From JAWSUT01 sp033549345 (GTDB taxonomy: Bacteria; Bacillota; Dethiobacteria; Dethiobacterales; Dethiobacteraceae): 5,253 nucleotides of DNA. Below are positions 1-5,253 of the stretch, piece by piece. Every line of letters begins with the position of its first letter. Within the stretch, counting starts at the first letter, position 1. The notes under the pieces are model-generated. The model worked only from the letters and a program-made list of their open reading frames with translations. It was not told where the DNA came from and made no database searches. Position numbers and translations under genes: made by a program. The stretch lies in contig JAWSUT010000058.1 of NCBI GenBank assembly GCA_033549345.1, positions 1 through 5,253 of the forward strand, in the 5' to 3' direction.

Positions 1-46
1 TTATTAGGCGTCATTTCCGACAAATATACTTGGATTATAGGTTAGA

Positions 47-292
47 TTGGCTGACACATCAAGCTGGATTCAACACCGATTTATGTATCGCCAAATTTTT
101 ACGGGTATAGACAATATGTTAGACGCCCATATTAGGGCAATTATTGAAACTAAAAGGAACGATAATTTAAGAAAACTATTCATTGATTTATTCAAAGATG
201 AAATTAGCACCCACGATTCAATGATAAAGTATGGTAAGCTAAAGGGATGGCTAGTTCTCCCTCCTGTTTATAGCCCGGGTACTAGTGGATAG
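47..292 (+). CDS. DUF3231-like protein, C-terminal half only (probable 5'-truncated relic)
   Basis: The 81-residue product matches, from memory of the family, the second helical half of DUF3231 proteins. A segment reading RFMYRQIFTGID opens the first helix, followed by a charged helix pair and the family-like ending KYGKLKGWLVLPPVY. Members are usually about 150-180 residues with two such ferritin-like halves, so the first half is missing. Function in the family is unknown; it is associated with spore-forming Bacillota. The start is uncertain. TTG at 47 has only a weak AGG before it, and ATG at 82 is also possible. The same frame upstream has amber stops at 5-7 and 38-40, and the residues between them could be an eroded linker, which suggests a decaying gene. 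In frame 1, positions 1-45 read as a 14-residue tail ending in TAG, but this is too short to interpret. Family call is fairly sure; intactness is doubtful. Confidence 0.55.
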   Translation: MADTSSWIQHRFMYRQIFTGIDNMLDAHIRAIIETKRNDNLRKLFIDLFKDEISTHDSMIKYGKLKGWLVLPPVYSPGTSG

Positions 293-583
293 TTGAGGCC
301 GCTCCCAACCTCAGGGAATATGCCCTTTTCATGACGGAATCAAACGTCATCAACCATGTATGTAATGTCCTATGGGGGATACCTGAACTATCTCCACGCT
401 GGACCCATTATGTCTATATAACAGCTTTTGCCGTAAGTTAATGATATGTAAGCGATTAAATGAAGTATTATTCAATGAATTCTACTAGATAGCCACTATT
501 TGGCGTAAACAGTGATCTTCAATGATCAAATTACTTTATGTTTATTATATACGGAGTTATGCGAGTGCATAGTATATGTGCCT
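293..583. other. Gene-poor stretch after the DUF3231-like ORF
   Basis: I see no convincing gene here. A frame-1 reading is open from 286 to a TAA at 439-441 (an ATG at 331 would give 36 residues, starting MTESNVINHVCNVLWGIPEL). It looks protein-like but has no Shine-Dalgarno site and no family I recognise, so it may be a gene fragment. Small inverted repeats are present: TGAGG/CCTCA (294-298 with 309-313) and ATGACG/CGTCAT (331-336 with 345-350, 8-base loop). Neither is followed by a T-run, so neither is a clear terminator for the upstream ORF. A short hairpin TATGC/GCATA lies at 558-571. Confidence 0.4.
494..528. promoter_or_regulatory. Two adjacent palindromes, possible operator
   Basis: An imperfect palindrome spans 494-514, with arms CACTATTT and AAACAGTG around a 5-base centre (7 of 8 pairs match). 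It overlaps by two bases a second one at 513-528, TGATC-N6-GATCA. A TATTAT or TATATA -10-like box follows at 543-551, though no good -35 is seen. Back-to-back dyads just upstream of an AT-rich box fit a repressor or activator site for the short unit that ends at the 607-635 terminator. The binding protein is unknown and the regulatory role is inferred from position only. Confidence 0.3.
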
Positions 584-600
584 GTTCCCCGACACCATAA
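584..600 (+). repeat. 17-base direct repeat, copy 1
   Basis: The sequence GTTCCCCGACACCATAA recurs at 739-755 with one change (G to A at the eighth base). This copy ends 6 bases before the stem of the terminator at 607-635. Flanking sequence is not similar between copies, so only the short motif is shared. Confidence 0.7.
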
Positions 601-606
601 GCATAT

Positions 607-635
607 AAAACCGTGGATTACACTTCCACGGTTTT
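607..635 (+). terminator. Intrinsic terminator, first in gene-poor region
   Basis: A 10-bp perfect stem AAAACCGTGG/CCACGGTTTT (607-616 with 626-635) encloses a 9-base loop and ends in four T. The A-stretch on the left and T-stretch on the right could let it work in both directions. It would end any transcript starting around 540-560. The inner stem is identical to that of the terminator at 1474-1502. Confidence 0.7.
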
Positions 636-661
636 CTGATTCCTGGATGTGTTTGCTGATA

Positions 662-691
662 TTGTCTAAGGTTTCCTCTGGCCGAAATAAT
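662..691 (+). promoter_or_regulatory. Possible SigA-type promoter for a short transcript
   Basis: TTGTCT (662-667, 4 of 6 consensus bases) is followed after 18 bases by AATAAT (686-691, 5 of 6). A start near 698 would give a transcript of about 88 bases ending at the 765-785 terminator and containing the second copy of the 17-base motif. The boxes are only moderately good and such matches occur by chance in AT-rich DNA. Confidence 0.3.
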
Positions 692-738
692 ACTTACGTA
701 TATCAATGACTCCAAAGGACTTTGTTGAATGAATGACC

Positions 739-755
739 GTTCCCCAACACCATAA
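739..755 (+). repeat. 17-base direct repeat, copy 2
   Basis: GTTCCCCAACACCATAA differs from the copy at 584-600 at one base. It lies 9 bases before the terminator stem at 765. Its CCCCAAC (742-748) can also pair with GTTGGGG at 788-794, placing the terminator hairpin inside a larger stem if transcription reads through. Confidence 0.7.
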
Positions 756-764
756 ATTTCAAGG

Positions 765-785
765 AAGAGCCTTTTGGCTCTTTTT
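765..785 (+). terminator. Intrinsic terminator, second in gene-poor region
   Basis: A 7-bp stem AAGAGCC/GGCTCTT (765-771 with 776-782) has a TTTT loop and runs into five T (781-785), a textbook Rho-independent terminator on the + strand. No protein gene ends just before it, so it appears to end an untranslated transcript or one reading in from upstream. Confidence 0.8.
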
Positions 786-966
786 ACGTTGGGGTTGTAT
801 TTAGTGTTTATTATTATTGGCGTAGCTTATGTGAGCACTAGTAATCGTTGATAATTCCAGATCAGTTCAGTGTCCTGTATCAGGGGATTTAACCACATTA
901 TTAATTGTGCAGGATATGGAAAAATCATGTAGAAATAATAAACTGGTTGCATGGAGGAGGATGGTG
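786..966 (+). other. Upstream region of the small membrane protein gene
   Basis: No gene is seen before the start at 967. The open frame runs back to GTG 907, but the residues from 907 to 966 are charged and lack a good ribosome site. TTGATA at 848-853 is a possible -35 box, but no proper -10 lies 16-18 bases after it. A loose dyad CACA-N8-TGTG covers 894-909. I see no riboswitch or recognisable operator. Confidence 0.35.
953..960 (+). promoter_or_regulatory. Strong ribosome binding site deciding the start at 967
   Basis: GGAGGAGG at 953-960 is a near-perfect Shine-Dalgarno sequence. It leaves 6 bases before ATG 967, whereas ATG 961 abuts it with no spacer. ATG 967 is therefore preferred over ATG 961, ATG 916 and GTG 907. 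Confidence 0.8.
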
Positions 967-1434
967 ATGGGGAAACTGCGATACAGTTGTAAGCGGTTTG
1001 CATATATTTTTCTATACTCGATATTTTTGATGGTTATTTTGTTACAGGGGGAACATTATCGATTTTTACTTAGACGGTGGACTGGAAGAACTTTTGACCC
1101 GGTTCTTGGGCTTGTTTTTCTGGTGGTATTTCCTGTGTTTCTGGGGCTGCTGCTGGCACTGCCAAAGTTTCTTGGTGTATGGAGGCAGCAGGGGCGGTGG
1201 CGGTATGACGTGGTTAAGTTTCTGGCGGTTGGAATTCCGGCATTCTATATCATACTGTCTGTACCGATAATGTGGATACCTGTTCTTCGGCCATTGGTCT
1301 CAATTTACCCTGGTTATTGGAGATCCCTGACCATGCAGGCATCGGTTATGAATGTTGCCGGCATTGTGATTGGATATATGTCACTATCTGCGCTTTACAA
1401 GAAAGCGGTAAACAATAATGAGTCCGTAGAATGA
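967..1434 (+). CDS. Small four-helix integral membrane protein, unknown function
   Basis: The 155-residue product begins MGKLRYSCKRFAYIFLYS. It has about four hydrophobic segments at residues 11-27, 44-66, 84-106 and 124-144. Loops rich in Arg/Lys (RRWTGR near 36-41, WRQQGRWRYD near 72-81) and a short hydrophilic tail (KKAVNNNESVE) follow. I do not recognise a family and see no catalytic motif, signal peptide or metal-binding site. The start follows the strong Shine-Dalgarno at 953-960; the longer form from GTG 907 (175 residues) is less likely. The next gene on the same strand is an anion permease, so an accessory or small-subunit role is conceivable. However, a terminator at 1474-1502 separates them, so the link is weak. 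That it encodes a membrane protein is quite sure; its function is not known. Confidence 0.75.
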   Translation: MGKLRYSCKRFAYIFLYSIFLMVILLQGEHYRFLLRRWTGRTFDPVLGLVFLVVFPVFLGLLLALPKFLGVWRQQGRWRYDVVKFLAVGIPAFYIILSVPIMWIPVLRPLVSIYPGYWRSLTMQASVMNVAGIVIGYMSLSALYKKAVNNNESVE

Positions 1435-1473
1435 TTACTGTAAGGCATCTACTATTTAAGGGTGTCTGGTGAT

Positions 1474-1502
1474 AAACCGTGGGCCTGCTGCCACGGTTTT
1501 TT
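1474..1502 (+). terminator. Intrinsic terminator after the small membrane protein gene
   Basis: The stem AAACCGTGG/CCACGGTTT (1474-1482 with 1491-1499) encloses the 8-base loop GCCTGCTG and ends in six T (1497-1502). It lies 40 bases after the stop at 1434 and should end or attenuate transcription before the permease. The stem matches that at 607-635 exactly over these 9 pairs, but the loop differs. Confidence 0.85.
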
Positions 1503-1530
1503 AGTGCGGAATTTCCGGTGCAGGGATAAA

Positions 1531-1536
1531 TATAAT
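1531..1536 (+). promoter_or_regulatory. Perfect -10 box just after terminator, possible permease promoter
   Basis: TATAAT at 1531-1536 matches the SigA -10 consensus, but no good -35 hexamer lies 16-18 bases upstream, so the promoter would need an activator or be weak. If used, transcription would begin near 1543, downstream of ATG 1535. That would force translation to begin at a later codon such as GTG 1577. Confidence 0.3.
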
Positions 1537-1563
1537 GGTTCACGAATATATGGGAGATGAAGT

Positions 1564-1571
1564 GGGGGGAG
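1564..1571 (+). promoter_or_regulatory. Ribosome binding site favouring GTG 1577
   Basis: GGGGGGAG at 1564-1571 contains GGAG, 5 bases before GTG 1577. The competing ATG 1535 has only AGGGA at 1522-1526. The choice between the two is not certain. Confidence 0.5.
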
Positions 1572-1576
1572 ATTGG

Positions 1577-3010
1577 GTGAGTCAGATCAAATCCGGCCTG
1601 GCTGTCTTGGAGCAAAGACTGAGTATGGAAGGCATTAAGTGGTTTATTCTACTGCTCCTTGCTGTATTCTTATTTTGGCCTTTTTATCTGCGGCAGCCTG
1701 TCTTAGGAATAGATGGTCAGGGCCATTGGGCAATCAGTTGTATTTTTATTACGCTGGCCGCCTGGATTTTACATCCTGTGAGACTGCCAAGAGGCGTTGC
1801 TGCTGTCTTAATGATGGGTCTGCTGCTTGCCGGGAACTTATCATATAGTGATGTCTTTTACGGATTTACTACCTCTGCAATATGGATTATCATACCAGCC
1901 TTTCTGTTTGGTTACGTGATAAGTCAGACGGGACTGGGTGAGAGTATAACTTTAAGGGTACTGAACCGTTTTGGCGGGAATCTGCTGAAGATGGCGTTTG
2001 CTCTGGTGGCTGTGGGTATTATTTTTTCAATACTGACACCATCGACGACTGTACGGATAGCGATTGTAATGCCCATTGTCTATCAGGTAATCAAAGGCTT
2101 AAAGCTGCCTGCACAGTCCCCGGAGTCTGCATTTATTACGCTGGTTGCTTATACTGCTGCGATAATCCCCGGCAATGGGTGGCTCACAGGAAGTCTGATC
2201 GGTCCATTCAATATGGGGTTACTGCCGGAGGTGCTGCGGGCTGATTTGGATTGGTATAATTACTCACGGGCTATGATCTTTCCCTGGCTGTTAATCGCGG
2301 TGCTTTTATTACTGTTTCTCTTCCTTGTGTTTCGTCCACACCGGTTTGCTCCTGTGAAATCGGAGGCGGGGGTGCTGCGGCAGATTTCCAGGCAGGAGAT
2401 ATCGGCGGCTATTGTTCTGTCACTTTGTTTTCTTGGGTATCTGACAACTCCTTGGCATGGGTTGGAGGCAGCTACAATTACGGCTTTTAGCTTATTTCTT
2501 CTATTTGTAACCGGGACGCTTACAAGCCAGTCGATTTCAAATGGTGTGAACTGGGAAGTGGTTTTGTTTCTGGGAGCGATTATGTCTGTGACGAAAGTGC
2601 TTGAATCTGCGGGAATAACAGCACTGCTGGGAGAAAAACTGTATCCCGTGTTAATGAGTTTTGCCGGTAATGTAACGCTTTTTATTTATTGTGTGATCGG
2701 GTTGACTTTATTGTTACGTTTTGTTGACGTGGCGTGGGGTTTGCCAACGGTTGCGGTGCTGTTCTCTTTTGCTCCGGCATTGGCGTCTGTGGGGATTCAC
2801 CCGATCGTACTGTGTTTTCTCAATGGTGTGATACAATATTTTACCTTCATGCATTACATGCAACCATTTGCCATTATCTCGGGAAATATTTTGGAACAGA
2901 GAGGTTGGTCGGATAAGCATCTGGCACTGTTTGGCATCGGATATATTCTTAGCGTGGCACTAAGTATTGTGCCTGCCGTTTGGTACTGGACGTGGTTGGG
3001 GTTCTTTTAA
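1577..3010 (+). CDS. SLC13/DASS-like anion permease
   Basis: A very hydrophobic 477-residue protein with roughly 11-14 membrane segments. Approximate positions from the GTG start are 21-38, 51-68, 74-86, 99-116, 138-153, 185-206, 231-252, 274-291, 298-315, 326-342, 365-381, 389-405, 409-435 and 449-475. Length and pattern fit the divalent anion:sodium symporter family (di- and tricarboxylates, sulfate). The stretch FSILTPSTTVRIAIVMPI (about 149-166) aligns by eye with the family's TPSNTAR-type substrate/sodium loop, but reads STT instead of SNT. The matching second loop near 383-400 (RFVDVAWGLPT) has no SNT either, so substrate and coupling ion are open. The start is uncertain: GTG 1577 has the better ribosome site, ATG 1535 would add 14 polar residues, and ATG 1550 or 1625 are also possible. 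The sensor kinase follows after 101 bases and may respond to the transported compound or its metabolite. Confidence 0.75.
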   Translation: MSQIKSGLAVLEQRLSMEGIKWFILLLLAVFLFWPFYLRQPVLGIDGQGHWAISCIFITLAAWILHPVRLPRGVAAVLMMGLLLAGNLSYSDVFYGFTTSAIWIIIPAFLFGYVISQTGLGESITLRVLNRFGGNLLKMAFALVAVGIIFSILTPSTTVRIAIVMPIVYQVIKGLKLPAQSPESAFITLVAYTAAIIPGNGWLTGSLIGPFNMGLLPEVLRADLDWYNYSRAMIFPWLLIAVLLLLFLFLVFRPHRFAPVKSEAGVLRQISRQEISAAIVLSLCFLGYLTTPWHGLEAATITAFSLFLLFVTGTLTSQSISNGVNWEVVLFLGAIMSVTKVLESAGITALLGEKLYPVLMSFAGNVTLFIYCVIGLTLLLRFVDVAWGLPTVAVLFSFAPALASVGIHPIVLCFLNGVIQYFTFMHYMQPFAIISGNILEQRGWSDKHLALFGIGYILSVALSIVPAVWYWTWLGFF

Positions 3011-3111
3011 GTTACACTATTCTCATTTCTCTAAGAAATATAGAAGGAAAAAAAGAGAAAAATGGAGAAAAAAGAAATAATAGGTTTAGGTCGTATCTAG
3101 GGGGCTTAGGG
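3011..3111 (+). other. Spacer between permease and kinase, purine-rich
   Basis: The spacer has a small perfect hairpin ATTTCT/AGAAAT (3025-3039, 3-base loop) without a T-run, then an A/G-rich tract around 3040-3080. A 12-codon frame lies at 3062-3100 (MEKKEIIGLGRI), with a purine-rich but weak ribosome site and ending just before the kinase Shine-Dalgarno. It could be a leader peptide but is more likely chance. No terminator is seen, so permease and kinase could be co-transcribed. Confidence 0.4.
3099..3104 (+). promoter_or_regulatory. Ribosome binding site deciding the kinase start
   Basis: AGGGGG at 3099-3104 leaves 7 bases before ATG 3112. The frame is open back to GTG 2980 inside the permease gene, but those residues are low-complexity and Lys/Glu/Asn-rich and no comparable site precedes that GTG. 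Confidence 0.6.
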
Positions 3112-5103
3112 ATGGTCATTAAAAAAGCAGACTTCCGTTCTCCTATACAAAAAGTCAGTATCCAACAGGCTAAAGGTGAAAGCGATGAGAAGTTCCGAAA
3201 GCTAACCAGCCAGGATAAATATGCCATTTTCTTAGTCAAATTAGCAGCTGAAGAAGCGCCCGGACCAATTGTTGAAGTAAACGATGTTTTTTGTTCCATG
3301 CTCAATTATCGTAAAGATGAATTACTAGCGATGGCTCCCGGTGATATTGTTGACAATGAGTTAAGGGTCAAAACGCTAAATAACCTTAAAGCCGTTATGA
3401 AAAAGGGCCGTAATACTTTTGAGACTATTCTTGTGTCAAAAAAGGGGGATAAAATCCCCGTTGATATTAATTCACAAGTTCTTACACTTAATGCTAAACG
3501 AGTCGTTCTGGCAATCGTTGTTGATACGACTGAACGGAAACAGGCAGAGGAGACATTACGCCGGAGTGAGGAGCGATACCGCCAGCTTGTGGATTTGTCA
3601 CTCGATGCGATTGCTGTACACTCCGGTGATGGTAAAATTCTTTATGCCAACAGGGCAACCGCTAAACTTCTTGGTGCGGAAAGTCCTGAAGCTCTTTTGA
3701 GTAAAAATGCTATAAATTTTATGCACCCTGATTATATAGAAGCAGTTGCACAAAGGGCAAAGTTAATTCTGGAGGATGACCAGGTTGTACCCTTTGTGGA
3801 AGAGAAATTAATCAGGGTGGACGGTTCGGTCGTTGATGTGCAGGTGGCCGGAACACCGTTCGTTTTTAATGGCCAGCCTGCGGTAAGAGTGATAGCCAGG
3901 GATATCACTGAGAGAAAGAGGGCTGAAGAGGAGTTTATTAAATCTACAAAGCTTGAGTCAATTGGTATACTGGCCGGTGGGATCGCCCATGACTTTAATA
4001 ATATCCTGACCATTATCCTGGGCAATCTTTCCATTGCAAAATTTCATGCAAGTACCGATGCCAAAGTTCAACAAAAATTAGAAGAGATTGAAGAAGCGGC
4101 GAAACAGGCTATTGATCTTACACGTCAGCTGCTGACATTTTCAAAAGGCGGTCTTCCTGTAAAAGAAACGGTCTCAATCAAACAATTGATTCGGGATGTT
4201 ACCAGCTTTACACTGTCAGGTTCCAATGTTCGCTTTGAACTTTCTTTCGCTGATGACCTTTTCTCCGTGGAAATTGACCAGGCGCAAATCAGCCAGGTTA
4301 TTAACAACTTACTGATTAATGCCCTTCAGGCTATGCCGAATGGTGGAGTAATCCGGGTGAAGGCAGAAAATATTTCAATCGGACTTGAGGGGTGCGAAAA
4401 TGTTTTGCCCCTCCAGTTTGGGGAATATGTTAAGATTTCCTTTGAGGATGAAGGACCTGGTATCTCCCAGGAGAACCTGCAGAAAATATTTGACCCATAT
4501 TTTACGACCAAAGAGAAAGGTACCGGCTTGGGTCTTGCCACAAGTTATTCCATCGTAAATAAGCATGACGGTTACCTGACCGCCGATTCCCGGGAAGGGG
4601 AGGGAGCCGTGTTTTATATGTATCTTCCCGCTTCTCCGGGAAAAAGGCCTTATGAAAAACTGTGTAAGTTCAAACTTGCCGCCGGTCAGGGTAAAATTCT
4701 GGTCATGGATGATGAGGAAAATATCCGGAAAGTTGCTGGTGAAATGCTTTCACTTCTTCAATATGAAGCGGATTTTGCCAGAGACGGCGCAGAGGCCGTT
4801 GAACTATACAGAAAGTCCCAGATAGCCGGGTGCCCCTTTTCAGCCGTTATCATGGATTTAACAGTCCCGGGCGGTATGGGAGGGAAGGAAGCGATTAAGA
4901 ATCTCCTCCAGATAGCTCCGGACGCCAAAGTCATCGTTTCCAGTGGTTATTCAAATGATCCGGTAATGGCTGAGTATGAAAAATATGGATTTTCAGGATT
5001 TGTTGCAAAACCTTATGAGGTCCGAGAATTGGGAGAAGTTTTAACAGAAGTGATTAACAGGGATGCTTTAAGGTGTAACCGAAATAAATCAAATCAAGTT
5101 TGA
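3112..5103 (+). CDS. Soluble hybrid sensor histidine kinase (PAS-PAS-HisKA-HATPase-REC)
   Basis: This 663-residue protein has no membrane segment, so it should sense a cytoplasmic signal. Two PAS domains lie at about 38-145 and 153-270, each ending in a DxTERK linker (DTTERKQAEE, DITERKRAEE). The dimerisation/phosphoacceptor domain follows, with GGIAHDFNN and His293 as the phosphorylated residue. The ATPase domain has N-box Asn399 and Asn403 (NNLLINALQAMPNGG), the G1 box DEGPG (446-450), the F-box IFDPYFTTK (459-467) and the G2 box GTGLGLA (470-476). The C-terminal receiver domain (about 527-648) has acidic residues Asp533/Asp534, phosphoacceptor Asp582 (VIMDLTVPG), Ser610/Ser611 and Lys633 (AKPY). 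All catalytic residues look intact. No output or Hpt domain follows, so the phosphate may pass to an unlinked partner, or the receiver may tune the kinase. The gene lies 101 bases after the permease. The domain call is very sure; the signal is unknown. Confidence 0.95.
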   Translation: MVIKKADFRSPIQKVSIQQAKGESDEKFRKLTSQDKYAIFLVKLAAEEAPGPIVEVNDVFCSMLNYRKDELLAMAPGDIVDNELRVKTLNNLKAVMKKGRNTFETILVSKKGDKIPVDINSQVLTLNAKRVVLAIVVDTTERKQAEETLRRSEERYRQLVDLSLDAIAVHSGDGKILYANRATAKLLGAESPEALLSKNAINFMHPDYIEAVAQRAKLILEDDQVVPFVEEKLIRVDGSVVDVQVAGTPFVFNGQPAVRVIARDITERKRAEEEFIKSTKLESIGILAGGIAHDFNNILTIILGNLSIAKFHASTDAKVQQKLEEIEEAAKQAIDLTRQLLTFSKGGLPVKETVSIKQLIRDVTSFTLSGSNVRFELSFADDLFSVEIDQAQISQVINNLLINALQAMPNGGVIRVKAENISIGLEGCENVLPLQFGEYVKISFEDEGPGISQENLQKIFDPYFTTKEKGTGLGLATSYSIVNKHDGYLTADSREGEGAVFYMYLPASPGKRPYEKLCKFKLAAGQGKILVMDDEENIRKVAGEMLSLLQYEADFARDGAEAVELYRKSQIAGCPFSAVIMDLTVPGGMGGKEAIKNLLQIAPDAKVIVSSGYSNDPVMAEYEKYGFSGFVAKPYEVRELGEVLTEVINRDALRCNRNKSNQV

Positions 5104-5150
5104 CTGGGTACTGAGAACATGAACATACACAGACTGAAAGCTATATGGGA

Positions 5151-5180
5151 TTGACAGAATAAAAGGGCAACTCATATAAT
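5151..5180 (+). promoter_or_regulatory. Perfect-consensus SigA-type promoter reading rightwards
   Basis: TTGACA (5151-5156) and TATAAT (5175-5180) both match consensus fully, with an 18-base spacer. Transcription should begin near 5186-5188 and run out of the window. It begins 47 bases after the kinase stop, and no terminator is seen between them. Double-perfect hexamers are typical of strongly expressed genes such as stable RNA operons. What it drives lies beyond the edge. Confidence 0.75.
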
Positions 5181-5186
5181 TAACTC

Positions 5187-5253
5187 AACTTTCGCACCAA
5201 AAAAATAAGCTCTGAAGCCCATAAACACTAGGCTTCTCAACAAAAAAATAGTT
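5187..5253 (+). other. 5' leader of the downstream transcript, with a hairpin
   Basis: At least 65 bases after the predicted start contain no start codon with a good ribosome site. A stem GAAGCC/GGCTTC (5214-5219 with 5231-5236) has an 11-base loop and is followed by an A-rich run. On the - strand the stem precedes seven T (complement of 5199-5205), but 8 bases separate them, so it is at best a weak terminator for a gene converging from the right. The sequence is cut off at the edge. Confidence 0.35.

Noticed and set aside
584..600. Motif ending ACACCA as the 3' end of a tRNA
   Set aside because: No T-arm, anticodon arm or acceptor complement could be found upstream in either copy.
512..709. 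65-codon open frame on the + strand in the gene-poor stretch
   Set aside because: It starts with GTG without a ribosome site, runs straight through the 607-635 terminator hairpin, and its peptide resembles no family.
1346..1615. Open frame on the - strand
   Set aside because: It overlaps the end of the membrane protein gene, the terminator and the permease start, and is a shadow of these.
2955..2974. Inverted repeat GGCAC/GTGCC and a partial SigN-like TGGCAC box
   Set aside because: It lies within the permease coding sequence, and the distance to a GC element is wrong for a -24/-12 promoter.
2980..3111. Longer kinase N-terminus from GTG 2980, overlapping the permease
   Set aside because: The extra 44 residues are low-complexity, there is no ribosome site, and ATG 3112 has a good one.
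3012..3305. 97-codon open frame on the - strand
   Set aside because: It is the antisense of the purine-rich spacer and the kinase N-terminus; its Phe/Ser/Leu-rich peptide comes from that composition.
1..5253. CRISPR array, insertion sequence or phage genes
   Set aside because: No regularly spaced repeats, transposase-like protein or terminal inverted repeats with target duplication are visible.

Overview
The window looks like chromosomal DNA from an endospore-forming, low-to-mid GC Bacillota. A Negativicutes or Clostridia member is my guess, and species cannot be told from this sequence. The reasons are a DUF3231-type C-terminal half (a family known mainly from spore formers), strong purine-rich Shine-Dalgarno sites, intrinsic terminators, and a perfect SigA-type promoter near the right edge. 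All convincing genes are on the + strand.

Layout. Positions 47-292 hold the C-terminal half of a DUF3231-like protein, probably the relic of a longer gene. About 670 bases without a convincing gene follow (293-966). They contain two adjacent palindromes, a 17-base motif present twice with one mismatch, and two intrinsic terminators, one after each motif copy. This could be two small untranslated transcripts. A 155-residue four-helix membrane protein of unknown function (967-1434) is followed by a third terminator, whose stem is identical to that of the first. Then come an SLC13/DASS-like anion permease (1577-3010) and, after 101 bases, a soluble hybrid sensor histidine kinase with PAS-PAS-HisKA-HATPase-REC architecture (3112-5103). 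After the kinase there is no obvious terminator. Instead there is a TTGACA-N18-TATAAT promoter reading rightwards out of the window.

How it may work together. The permease probably imports or exchanges a carboxylate or other anion, and the kinase may sense a cytoplasmic signal linked to it. The small membrane protein could be an accessory, but the terminator between it and the permease weakens that link. The partner of the kinase is not in the window: it ends in its own receiver domain, and no DNA-binding regulator is present. Nothing here is clearly a new defence or mobile system. The points most worth a second look are the paired small-transcript candidates, the permease/small-protein/kinase neighbourhood, and the strong promoter with an unexplained leader at the right edge.
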